From the NCBI GenBank assembly GCA_023487325.1, contig JAMDBS010000124.1, forward strand, positions 1 through 8,839: a DNA stretch of 8,839 nucleotides, in the 5' to 3' direction. Each line of letters begins with the position of its first letter. Positions within the stretch are counted from its first letter, which is position 1. A model generated the notes under the pieces. The model was given only the letters and a program-made list of their open reading frames with translations. It searched no databases and had not been told where the DNA came from. Positions 1 to 4,802 of the stretch are shown here, one piece after another. The position numbers and the translations under genes are program-made. The stretch comes from Patescibacteria group bacterium (GTDB taxonomy: Bacteria > Patescibacteria > UBA1384 > JAMDBS01).

Positions 1-31
1 TTCTCAAATCTTAGTAAAAAGATTTTTCTCA

Positions 32-301
32 TTATTGAAGGAAATTATACTCATCGGGGTTTTCAGCAACCCATTCTTTTTCGCAACTCTGACAGCGAAA
101 GTATATTTTTTTAATATAATCTGCCGTAATTTCTCCTGGAATCATGGATGGATCATCTTCATAATGGATCCAAAATTCCACTTTCCCGCCGCACTCAAGA
201 CAATGGACTTTGTCTGTGGGTTTCCAATTCGGCCGATCATTCCAAATCTTAAAAAACACAAACAGCCCGACAACCACTATCATAATAATTACATACACCA
301 T
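32..301 (-). CDS. Small membrane-anchored zinc-ribbon protein
   Basis: An 89-residue protein of unknown function. Residues 2-18 are almost all hydrophobic and form one transmembrane segment or uncleaved signal anchor. The soluble part carries two CxxC pairs, CLEC at 34-37 and CQSC at 70-73, spaced like the four ligands of a zinc ribbon, with an acidic, aromatic-rich stretch between them. The ATG is supported by a purine-rich GTGAGGA with the AGG about 8 bases upstream, and a consensus promoter lies about 50 bases upstream (352-380). It is a single-gene unit on the opposite strand to the deacetylase remnant at 324-521, whose sequence holds the promoter. A metal-binding or redox role at the membrane is only inference from the cysteines; I do not recognise a named family. 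Confidence 0.7.
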   Translation of the reverse strand: MVYVIIMIVVVGLFVFFKIWNDRPNWKPTDKVHCLECGGKVEFWIHYEDDPSMIPGEITADYIKKIYFRCQSCEKEWVAENPDEYNFLQ

Positions 302-323
302 GAATGTGTCCTCACTTTCATAA

Positions 324-521
324 GTTAAAGAGCATCTCGCGAATCGGTTTGATTATATCAGTAAAAATCATTTTTATCAAGAGATGTTGGTAAAAGACGA
401 GTCAAAAATATTAATGCATGACAGCGTGGTCAATTTCTCAGAAACCGCCAAAGCCTTGCCAGCGATTATTGATGAGATTAAGAGTCGCGGTTACCAAATG
501 GTAAAAATTTCCGATCTTTAA
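324..521 (+). pseudogene. 3' remnant of a polysaccharide deacetylase gene
   Basis: The plus-strand frame from 324 to the TAA at 519-521 encodes about 65 residues resembling the C-terminus of NodB-type (CE4) polysaccharide deacetylases. It contains ILMHD (408-422), which matches the family's final catalytic L-x-H motif. This is followed by ETAKALPAIIDEIKSRGY and a closing hydrophobic strand (MVKISDL), the usual end of such enzymes, which deacetylate peptidoglycan or other envelope glycans. The catalytic N-terminal motifs (the TFDDG type and the H-x3-H metal site) are absent: the frame is closed by TAA at 321-323 and the space upstream is taken by the zinc-ribbon gene on the other strand. An in-frame ATG at 384 could in principle start a 45-residue peptide, but it has no good ribosome binding site. 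I read this as the tail left by a rearrangement or deletion. The family call rests on pattern recognition only. Confidence 0.6.
352..380 (-). promoter_or_regulatory. Sigma70-type promoter for the zinc-ribbon gene
   Basis: On the minus strand, TTGATA (375-380) and TATAAT (352-357) are separated by 17 bases. The predicted start near 345 gives a leader of about 45 bases carrying the ribosome binding site of the gene ending at 32. The promoter lies wholly within the coding remnant of a deacetylase on the other strand, so it postdates or was recruited from that gene. Confidence 0.65.
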
Positions 522-528
522 ATATAAT

Positions 529-566
529 ATAAAAACGAGCTTGGATTTTTATTTTTCAAGCTCGTT
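529..566 (-). terminator. Intrinsic terminator of the yvcK-miaA-orf operon
   Basis: A perfect 10-bp stem, AACGAGCTTG (534-543) with CAAGCTCGTT (557-566), encloses a 13-base AT loop. On the minus strand the stem runs straight into TTTTT and an AT-rich tail, so it terminates transcription arriving from 569 onward. On the plus strand the T-run is weaker and displaced, so bidirectional use for the deacetylase remnant is possible but less likely. Confidence 0.8.
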
Positions 567-568
567 GG

Positions 569-964
569 TTAGTTGTCAATTTTTTTATAATGGAAATTTT
601 TTATTATCTCTCCATCCCATCTGGCATTGGTTGCCACCAATTGAGCAAATCGCAGTTCAAATATCTCCTGCAGTTGACCCACGATAATGTTTAATATTTC
701 TAAATTTTCGGCGAAAGATAAGTCAACAGAGATCAACATGAACCCCAGATTCCAATATTTGTCCTCATCTTCCATCTTAATGGCAAAAAGCCATATTCTT
801 TCATCTTCACAGCCCATCTCGTCCATTACCCACAATAAGTAAGAAGAAGAGATACATTTCTTAAAGCAATTTATGACTGTTTCTACTAAATTGCTAGGCA
901 CATGAGTTACATAAGTTGCACCCATCAAACCATCGCTCATATACTCTTCCATAAAATCACTCAT
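569..964 (-). CDS. Hypothetical protein, 131 aa, strong RBS
   Basis: I do not recognise this protein. The frame is open for 20 further codons upstream, but the ATG at 964 is preceded by GGAGGTGA with 6 bases of spacing, an excellent ribosome binding site, so I start there (131 residues). The product looks soluble and acidic, starting MSDFMEEYMSDG, with alternating hydrophobic strands (YLLWVMDEMG, IWLFAIKME, LGFMLISVDL) and a helical C-terminal half ending basic. There is no signal peptide or clear catalytic motif; cysteines at 33, 37 and 52 are not arranged as a metal site. It is the last gene of the operon: its start overlaps the stop of the 37-residue membrane-peptide gene by 8 bases (ATGAGTGA), implying translational coupling, and a terminator sits directly after its stop. 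Confidence 0.7.
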   Translation of the reverse strand: MSDFMEEYMSDGLMGATYVTHVPSNLVETVINCFKKCISSSYLLWVMDEMGCEDERIWLFAIKMEDEDKYWNLGFMLISVDLSFAENLEILNIIVGQLQEIFELRFAQLVATNARWDGEIIKNFHYKKIDN

Positions 965-1070
965 GGCTTTCACCTCCGTTGTTGTGTTTGGTAAAAAGGT
1001 TACGTATACCGAGATAACTGGCAATTATAAATACGATTACTTCGAAACCAAAGATTATAAAATCTACCAT
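957..1070 (-). CDS. Small single-pass membrane peptide, 37 aa
   Basis: A short open frame that fills the gap between its two neighbours. It encodes 37 residues: a hydrophobic stretch (roughly 4-21, FIIFGFEVIVFIIASYLG) followed by a basic, polar tail ending NNGGESHE. The ATG lies 5 bases after the stop of the 74-residue gene, with AAGGGTG inside that gene's end as a possible ribosome binding site. Its TGA overlaps the ATG of the 131-residue gene. The perfect packing, hydrophobic profile and coupling to both sides argue that it is real despite its length. The function is unknown; a membrane partner of the 131-residue product is a guess from the coupling. Confidence 0.55.
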   Translation of the reverse strand: MVDFIIFGFEVIVFIIASYLGIRNLFTKHNNGGESHE

Positions 1071-1075
1071 CAATC

Positions 1076-1300
1076 TCACACCCTTTCGTGTTGTTTCTGA
1101 TAAATTTGTCTCCTCATAACACCGCAAAATTCTCTTATTGGCCCTTGCTTCATAACTGCTAATTGCGAATAGGTTCTATTAACCGGAATGCCTAGACCTT
1201 TAGCCTGTGCACAAAGGGCAATAGCAGTTTTAACCTCTTTTAAGGTTGCGGGCTTTTCAAACACCCAAATATTGATTCTTGGACTCAACCTTCTCACCAC
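1076..1300 (-). CDS. Hypothetical basic protein, 74 aa
   Basis: I do not recognise this protein. It is short and strongly basic at both ends (VRRLSPR at the N-terminus, MRRQIYQKQHERV at the C-terminus), with a helical middle (residues about 19-35, ATLKEVKTAIALCAQAKG) and no membrane segment. It lies 16 bases downstream of miaA in the same direction and 5 bases upstream of the 37-residue membrane peptide. The start is uncertain. GTG codons at 1300 and 1297 are possible, but the AGGTGGTG sequence they lie in would be a well-placed ribosome binding site for the TTG at 1288, giving 70 residues. The basic charge might suggest nucleic-acid binding, but nothing more specific is visible. Confidence 0.55.
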   Translation of the reverse strand: MVRRLSPRINIWVFEKPATLKEVKTAIALCAQAKGLGIPVNRTYSQLAVMKQGPIREFCGVMRRQIYQKQHERV

Positions 1301-1316
1301 CTTTTTAATGTGCTGA

Positions 1317-2267
1317 TTAATTTAAAAAAGATTTTGTTAACTTCTCGGCTTCTTTTTTATTTTTAATCCAATTAATTTCTTTATTTTTCCTAAACCAAGT
1401 CAGCTGCCTACGGGCGAAATCATGTATTCTAAATTTTAGCTTCTCCACCATTTCATTACGAGTCGCCAGTTTGCCTGCCTCGTCGGCAGGCGAGCAGTTT
1501 ACAGTTTTCAGTTTGACGAGGTAATCGCTAATAATTCTGTATTCTAAACCAAACCTCTGCAATCTCTCAAACAAAATGCCTTGTTTCATTAAATTTTCTA
1601 CTTCTTCTATCATGCCTTGTTTGATTCGCTTATCCACTCGCTGATCAATTCTATCGTATAATTTTTGGCGCGGCAAGTCTATGCCCAAAATTAAATATTG
1701 AAAATCTGGTTTTTTTTGTTTGTATTCACTTAACGGTCGTTTATTTACTATGGCGCATTCTAAAGCTCTGAGAACTCTGCGTCGATTGGCATGATCAATT
1801 TTATTGTAAGAATTTAAGTCATAGCTTTTTAGTTGCGTAAACAAGTCTTTGTCAGCAAGCTTGTCAAGCTCTGCTCTCAAAGCAAGACTGGTTTTAGGTA
1901 TTTGGTAACCTTGTAGGACCGCATTAATATATAAGCCCGTGCCGCCAACTAGAATAGGAAGTTTGTTTTTTTTAAAACAATCAAAAATAATTTTGTAGGC
2001 AGCCTTTTGAAATTCAGCCACAGAATATTGATCCTGTGGATCACAAACATCAATTAAATGTTGCGGATAAGATTTGTCTTTGCCGGTACCAATGTCCATG
2101 CCACGATATACTTGCCGAGAATCAGCGGAAATAAGTTCACCGGAAAATTTTCCTGCTAAAAAAATCGCTAAATCAGTTTTGCCAGAAGCCGTAGGCCCGA
2201 CAATGGCAATTACTTTATTTTTCTTGGGAGATTTTTTGGATGATTTTGGCGATTTTTTTTGAATCAT
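1317..2267 (-). CDS. miaA: tRNA dimethylallyltransferase MiaA
   Basis: MiaA transfers a dimethylallyl group to N6 of A37 in tRNAs that read codons starting with U. The 316-residue protein has all the family landmarks: P-loop GPTASGKT (24-31), DSRQVYRGMDIGTGK (49-63), GGTGLY (108-113), RRRVLRALE (162-170), FGLEYR (239-244) and FARRQLTWFRK (284-294). Two features are odd. The first 17 residues are a lysine/serine/proline-rich tail (KKSPKSSKKSPKKNK) encoded where the gene overlaps the end of yvcK by 53 bases; there is no later ATG, GTG or TTG before the P-loop strand. Residues about 251-267 (VKLKTVNCSPADEAGKL) come from a hairpin plus three 7-base repeats inserted in frame in the variable C-terminal region. 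No clear ribosome binding site precedes the ATG, so translation probably depends on coupling to yvcK. Function is very likely kept, since the catalytic motifs are intact. Confidence 0.95.
   Translation of the reverse strand: MIQKKSPKSSKKSPKKNKVIAIVGPTASGKTDLAIFLAGKFSGELISADSRQVYRGMDIGTGKDKSYPQHLIDVCDPQDQYSVAEFQKAAYKIIFDCFKKNKLPILVGGTGLYINAVLQGYQIPKTSLALRAELDKLADKDLFTQLKSYDLNSYNKIDHANRRRVLRALECAIVNKRPLSEYKQKKPDFQYLILGIDLPRQKLYDRIDQRVDKRIKQGMIEEVENLMKQGILFERLQRFGLEYRIISDYLVKLKTVNCSPADEAGKLATRNEMVEKLKFRIHDFARRQLTWFRKNKEINWIKNKKEAEKLTKSFLN
1473..1515. repeat. GC hairpin plus three heptad repeats inside miaA
   Basis: GCCTGCC (1473-1479) and GGCAGGC (1485-1491) form a 7-bp hairpin with a 5-base loop. 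Four bases later come three tandem 7-mers of the form CAGTTTN (1495-1515). Together they encode about residues 251-265 of MiaA, in the C-terminal part where family members normally go straight to the FARRQLTWFR motif. The combination looks like two dispersed-repeat units landing together in a coding region without breaking the frame. Confidence 0.7.
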
Positions 2268-3168
2268 GATAAAGAGGATTCTTAGCGCTGATAATATCAG
2301 CTAAAATAATTTTTACTCTGCCAATTTTTGATTCTTGGGTGGTAATATTTCTTATCTCACCTAATTTATATTCTTTGTTAGTGGTTTTAATAATTTTATT
2401 ATTTACCAAACAATAATCAATAATTTTCGGTTGACTATGGCTAATTAATTTATCAAGATGATCCTCAATGCTATAGCCTTGAGTTTCGCCTCGTTCAGTA
2501 GAAACGTTGCAGATATAAATCTTTTTTGCTCGATTATTTTTGACAATGGCCTTGGCAATATCTTTAATTAATAAATTGGCGATGACACTGGAATATAAAC
2601 TGCCCGGGCCAATAAGAATTATATCTGCTGATTTGATGGCCTTGATTGCTTCGGGATTGGCTTTGACTTGAGCTTTATCCAATGAAATTTTAACAATATG
2701 ATCATGCTTGCCCGCCAAAAATGCTTTGTGCTCACCAAAAATACGTTTACCGCTTTTGTGAGTGGAAACAAGATTTATTTTTTCTAAAGTTGCGGGAATA
2801 ACTTTGCCTTTAACAGCTAAAATCTTGCTGGCTTCTTCTACGGCCCGGGCGAAACTGCCGGTATTTTTTTCTAAAGCCAACATCAGCAAATTTCCCAAAC
2901 TATGACCAGATAACCCCTTGCCGCGGCGAAAACGATAGCGAAAAAGCTTGGTCAGCAAACTTTGCTCTTGTGAAAGAGCAATAATGCATTGACGCACGTC
3001 GCCTGGCGGTAAAATGCCAAAATCACGACGCAGTCTGCCGGTAGAAGCGCCATCGTCGGTCATGGTGACAATGGCAGAAATTTGCCATGGATAGGCTTTT
3101 AATCCTTCCAGCAAATTGGCCAAGCCAGTCCCCCCGCCAATAACCACAATTTTTTTCATCTTTCCCAT
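2215..3168 (-). CDS. yvcK: YvcK/CofD-like envelope and carbon-use regulator
   Basis: A member of the YvcK (gluconeogenesis factor, CofD-like) family. In firmicutes and mycobacteria these proteins bind UDP-sugars and are needed for normal cell shape and growth on gluconeogenic carbon. From the ATG at 3168 it is 317 residues. Visible motifs are the N-terminal nucleotide-binding GGGTGL (11-16), TDDGASTGRLRRDFG (37-51), PPGDVRQC (54-61), GHSLGNL (88-94) and IGPGSLYSSVIANLL in the middle; TDDGA replaces the more usual TDDGG. A second ATG at 3159 gives the textbook MKKIVVIGGG start. I prefer 3168 because a -10 ends exactly 7 bases before it, as it does for recG, making it a probable leaderless start. 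The 3' end overlaps miaA by 53 bases. In many CPR and firmicute genomes yvcK has other partners (rapZ, whiA); those are absent here. Confidence 0.92.
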   Translation of the reverse strand: MGKMKKIVVIGGGTGLANLLEGLKAYPWQISAIVTMTDDGASTGRLRRDFGILPPGDVRQCIIALSQEQSLLTKLFRYRFRRGKGLSGHSLGNLLMLALEKNTGSFARAVEEASKILAVKGKVIPATLEKINLVSTHKSGKRIFGEHKAFLAGKHDHIVKISLDKAQVKANPEAIKAIKSADIILIGPGSLYSSVIANLLIKDIAKAIVKNNRAKKIYICNVSTERGETQGYSIEDHLDKLISHSQPKIIDYCLVNNKIIKTTNKEYKLGEIRNITTQESKIGRVKIILADIISAKNPLYHDSKKIAKIIQKISQEK

Positions 3169-3175
3169 ACCCTAT

Positions 3176-3204
3176 ATCCTAGCTGATTTACAAAAAATTT
3201 TCAA
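3176..3204 (-). promoter_or_regulatory. Predicted leaderless promoter of yvcK
   Basis: On the minus strand, TTGAAA (3199-3204) and TAGGAT (3176-3181) are 17 bases apart. The -10 ends 7 bases before the ATG at 3168, so transcription would begin at or next to the start codon. The -35 overlaps the T-rich tail of the upstream operon's terminator. The -10 is only 4/6 to consensus, so this is a moderate call. Confidence 0.45.
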
Positions 3205-3241
3205 GAAAAAATACCCCAAGGACAAATCCAGTGGGGTATTT
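3204..3241 (-). terminator. Intrinsic terminator of the 3262-3943 operon
   Basis: AAATACCCCA (3209-3218) and TGGGGTATTT (3232-3241) form a 10-bp stem with a 13-base loop, followed on the minus strand by a run of T. It lies 21 bases after the stop of the 123-residue gene. An outer pair, 3194-3203 with 3247-3256 (AAAATTTTCA type), can extend the structure into a larger cruciform. Confidence 0.85.
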
Positions 3242-3261
3242 GAGTATGAAAATTTTAAAAA

Positions 3262-3633
3262 CTATTTATCAAGATTATCAATAAGAGTAATTTTGCTGCC
3301 GCCGGTAAATTCCACTCTGAAGAAACACCGACGAAATCTTTTGTTGATCTCTTCTTGATCGATATCCTCGTAGCCAGGGGGGATATTTATCTGGCGTTTA
3401 TCGTCAATCGGTATACCTTGAAAAATGTACAAACCCTCTCTCTTACCAAGATATTGGGCAGTTTTAAAGGTGCAAAGAGTTGATGGGCAAAAATCAGCTC
3501 CTCTAACGGATCTACCTGTAGCGGTAATTGGAGGGTCAAAACAATAATAACTATTCACAACTAGTAAATCTTCTGCCGCTCTGTTGACCGTTCTTTGTTG
3601 CGGAGTTATTGAAATACGATCAAAAGATTTCAT
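3262..3633 (-). CDS. Hypothetical soluble protein, 123 aa
   Basis: I do not recognise a family. The ATG at 3633 has AAAGGGG about 9 bases upstream, a good ribosome binding site. The protein has no signal peptide or membrane segment. Its N-terminal half carries three cysteines (C31, C49, C54, the last two in CPST-LC), then a proline/isoleucine-rich part (IFQGIPIDDKRQINIPPGYED) and a basic RFRRCFFRVEF strand near the end. The C-terminal strands (FFRVEFTGGSKITLIDN) suggest a beta-rich fold. It follows the lipoprotein-like gene by 19 bases and shares its promoter at 3987-4016; a terminator lies just downstream. This compact two-gene unit looks like an accessory cassette set between core genes. 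Confidence 0.65.
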   Translation of the reverse strand: MKSFDRISITPQQRTVNRAAEDLLVVNSYYCFDPPITATGRSVRGADFCPSTLCTFKTAQYLGKREGLYIFQGIPIDDKRQINIPPGYEDIDQEEINKRFRRCFFRVEFTGGSKITLIDNLDK

Positions 3634-3652
3634 GGCTATTAACCCCTTTCAT

Positions 3653-3943
3653 TTAGCGTTTGCTAATGGCAAATCTTATTGAAATAAGGCTACCAAGACT
3701 GAGCAAATAGCCCAAATTATACCATACGCCATTATTGTGAACCTCATAAATTCCTATCGTATTGGAGAAAAGAGATGCTACAAAAGCGTACAATATTATC
3801 AGACCATGCCAATAACCCAGCCAGAAACCAGCAATGTTTCCGTTTGATCCAGGAGTGTTCACTGCCGCATTTGAACTGGCTGCGCAACCAACCCCCAGCA
3901 TCAAACTCACAAGCAGTAAAACAAAAATTAAATTTTTGTTCAT
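3653..3943 (-). CDS. Small lipoprotein-like membrane protein, 96 aa
   Basis: The ATG at 3943 has AAGGTGGG 7 bases upstream, so I start there rather than at the GTG 12 bases earlier. Residues 1-20 form a lysine-led hydrophobic signal ending LMLGVGC, a plausible though imperfect lipobox with Cys20 as the lipidated residue. After a short polar linker come two further hydrophobic spans, FWLGYWHGLIILYAFVASLF and a C-terminal WYNLGYLLSLGSLISI, joined by IGIYEVHNNG. I recall small proteins with this pattern (GFWLG-WHG, SLF, IYEVHNNGGWYNFGFLLG) from many unrelated bacteria, all of unknown function; that is memory and has not been searched. It is the first gene of a two-gene unit under a consensus promoter. 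Confidence 0.75.
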   Translation of the reverse strand: MNKNLIFVLLLVSLMLGVGCAASSNAAVNTPGSNGNIAGFWLGYWHGLIILYAFVASLFSNTIGIYEVHNNGVWYNLGYLLSLGSLISIRFAISKR

Positions 3944-3986
3944 GAATTTTCCCACCTTTCAGATTTTAAATGTTCAATAACGAATA

Positions 3987-4016
3987 ATTATAGCATCTAT
4001 ATGATACTAATGTCAA
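3987..4016 (-). promoter_or_regulatory. Consensus promoter of the two-gene unit
   Basis: On the minus strand, a perfect TTGACA (4011-4016) and a perfect TATAAT (3987-3992) are separated by 18 bases. Transcription should start near 3980, giving a leader of about 37 bases with a strong ribosome binding site before the gene starting at 3943. Confidence 0.85.
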
Positions 4017-4037
4017 GGATATAGACTGGGATTAAAA

Positions 4038-4066
4038 TAAAAAAACAGCCCAGTTGATTTGGCTGT
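4038..4066 (-). terminator. Terminator of tRNA-Leu
   Basis: ACAGCC (4045-4050) pairs with GGCTGT (4061-4066) around a 10-base loop. On the minus strand this is followed by seven T. It lies about 57 bases after the CCA end of tRNA-Leu and closes a monocistronic tRNA transcript. Confidence 0.75.
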
Positions 4067-4122
4067 GAAAAAACTTACTGAATATTATTTCCTATCCTGC
4101 TAATGCGAAGCATAATAGCGGA

Positions 4123-4208
4123 TGGTGCCGGGGAGAGGACTTGAACCTCCAAGGCCTTGCGGCCACTAGCTCCTAAGGCTAGCGTGTCTGCCATTCCACC
4201 ACCCCGGC
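4123..4208 (-). tRNA. tRNA-Leu (anticodon UAG), CCA encoded
   Basis: The minus strand folds as a class II tRNA. The acceptor stem is GCCGGGG with CCCCGGC, the discriminator is A and the CCA is encoded (4123-4125). The anticodon arm is CTAGC-CTTAGGA-GCTAG with anticodon UAG, reading CUN leucine codons. A long variable arm has a GGCC-GCAA-GGCC stem, and the T arm is GGAGG-TTCAAGT-CCTCT. The gene has its own perfect promoter (4256-4284) and terminator (4038-4066). Unlike the tRNA-Gly in this window, it carries its CCA in the DNA. Confidence 0.95.
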
Positions 4209-4217
4209 ATATTATTT

Positions 4218-4252
4218 AATTTTTAATTTGAAATTTTAAATTTTTAATTATT
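4218..4252. repeat. Heptad array in the tRNA-Leu leader
   Basis: Five consecutive 7-base units of the plus-strand form AATTTNN (the last is AATTATT) fill the space between the tRNA-Leu promoter and the tRNA. The same unit in reverse orientation occurs at 8260-8287, in the leader of the other tRNA locus. Confidence 0.6.
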
Positions 4253-4255
4253 GTA

Positions 4256-4284
4256 ATTATAGGCGAAGAACTCGCTATTGTCAA
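4256..4284 (-). promoter_or_regulatory. Perfect consensus promoter of tRNA-Leu
   Basis: On the minus strand, TTGACA (4279-4284) and TATAAT (4256-4261) are exactly 17 bases apart, as expected for a strong stable-RNA promoter. The predicted start near 4249 leaves a 40-base AT-rich leader for RNase P to remove. Confidence 0.9.
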
Positions 4285-4289
4285 TCGCA

Positions 4290-4317
4290 AACTGTTAACT
4301 AAAAACTGATAACTTTC
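4290..4317. repeat. Heptad array between comEA and tRNA-Leu
   Basis: Four tandem 7-base units of plus-strand form AACTNNN (two of them AACTGNN) end 3 bases before the comEA stop codon. This is the same family as the arrays at 1495-1515 and 5394-5428. No terminator for recG-comEA is visible here; the run lies just beyond the comEA stop. Confidence 0.6.
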
Positions 4318-4319
4318 TC

Positions 4320-4796
4320 CTAGTCTTCTACTGTCACTAAATCCTTTAATTTTTCAAAAGTTTTTTCGCCAATTCCCTTAACATTTTTTAATTCTTCTGT
4401 AGAATTAAAGCCGCCATTGGCATCACGATAAGCCACAATATCTTGAGCTTTGGCAGGCCCGATGCCAGGCAAACTGTCCAACTCTTCCAATGAACAACTA
4501 TTTAAATTGATTTTCCCGGCAATTCCCTCTGATTCTATGTCGGCCGCTTCTGTTTGTGCCCCGGCTACTTTCTCAGAACTTGCACAAGTTTTATTTTTAA
4601 GCTCACTATTTTCTTTTTTTAAATCATTATAGGCAATTCTCAAATTTTCCAATTCAGTATTTTGGGTGGTTTTGTTTTTGCCAATCAAATCCATCAGAGC
4701 GCTTTTTTGCCAAATGAGTATCAATCCGCCAGTGATGGTAATGATTATTAAAATTGCTCCAATTGCAAATTTATGTTTTTCCAGCCACTCCTTCAT
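4320..4796 (-). CDS. comEA: ComEA-like DNA-binding competence protein
   Basis: A 158-residue protein with ComEA architecture. A short cytoplasmic start is followed by a membrane anchor (about 11-30, AIGAILIIITITGGLILIW), a polar coiled-coil stretch (45-68, heptad-like LENLRIAYNDLKKENSELKN), an Ala/Glu linker, and a tandem helix-hairpin-helix domain (96-155) with the two hairpins LPGIGPAKA (109-117) and VKGIGEKTF (139-147). In natural transformation ComEA binds incoming double-stranded DNA outside the membrane and passes it to the ComEC channel. The gene begins 6 bases after the recG stop, so the two are cotranscribed; the ribosome binding site is weak (GGA about 10 bases upstream). ComEC is not in the window. 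A general HhH DNA-binding membrane protein is the alternative reading. Confidence 0.85.
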   Translation of the reverse strand: MKEWLEKHKFAIGAILIIITITGGLILIWQKSALMDLIGKNKTTQNTELENLRIAYNDLKKENSELKNKTCASSEKVAGAQTEAADIESEGIAGKINLNSCSLEELDSLPGIGPAKAQDIVAYRDANGGFNSTEELKNVKGIGEKTFEKLKDLVTVED

Positions 4797-4802
4797 GAGA
4801 AA

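Noticed and set aside
35..328. A 97-residue plus-strand frame at the left edge
   Set aside because: It is the antisense of the zinc-ribbon gene, with no family resemblance and no ribosome binding site; it is also in a different frame from the deacetylase remnant.
965..1024. 20-residue extension of the 131-aa protein
   Set aside because: The GGAGGTGA site is perfectly placed for the internal ATG at 964, and the extension would overlap most of the 37-residue gene.
2074..2262. Plus-strand frame with a DDFLDDFGDFF end
   Set aside because: It is antisense to miaA; the acidic repeat is only the complement of the lysine/serine-rich start of MiaA.
4218..4317. Possible CRISPR-like array
   Set aside because: The units are 7 bases long with no spacers, so this is simple tandem repetition.
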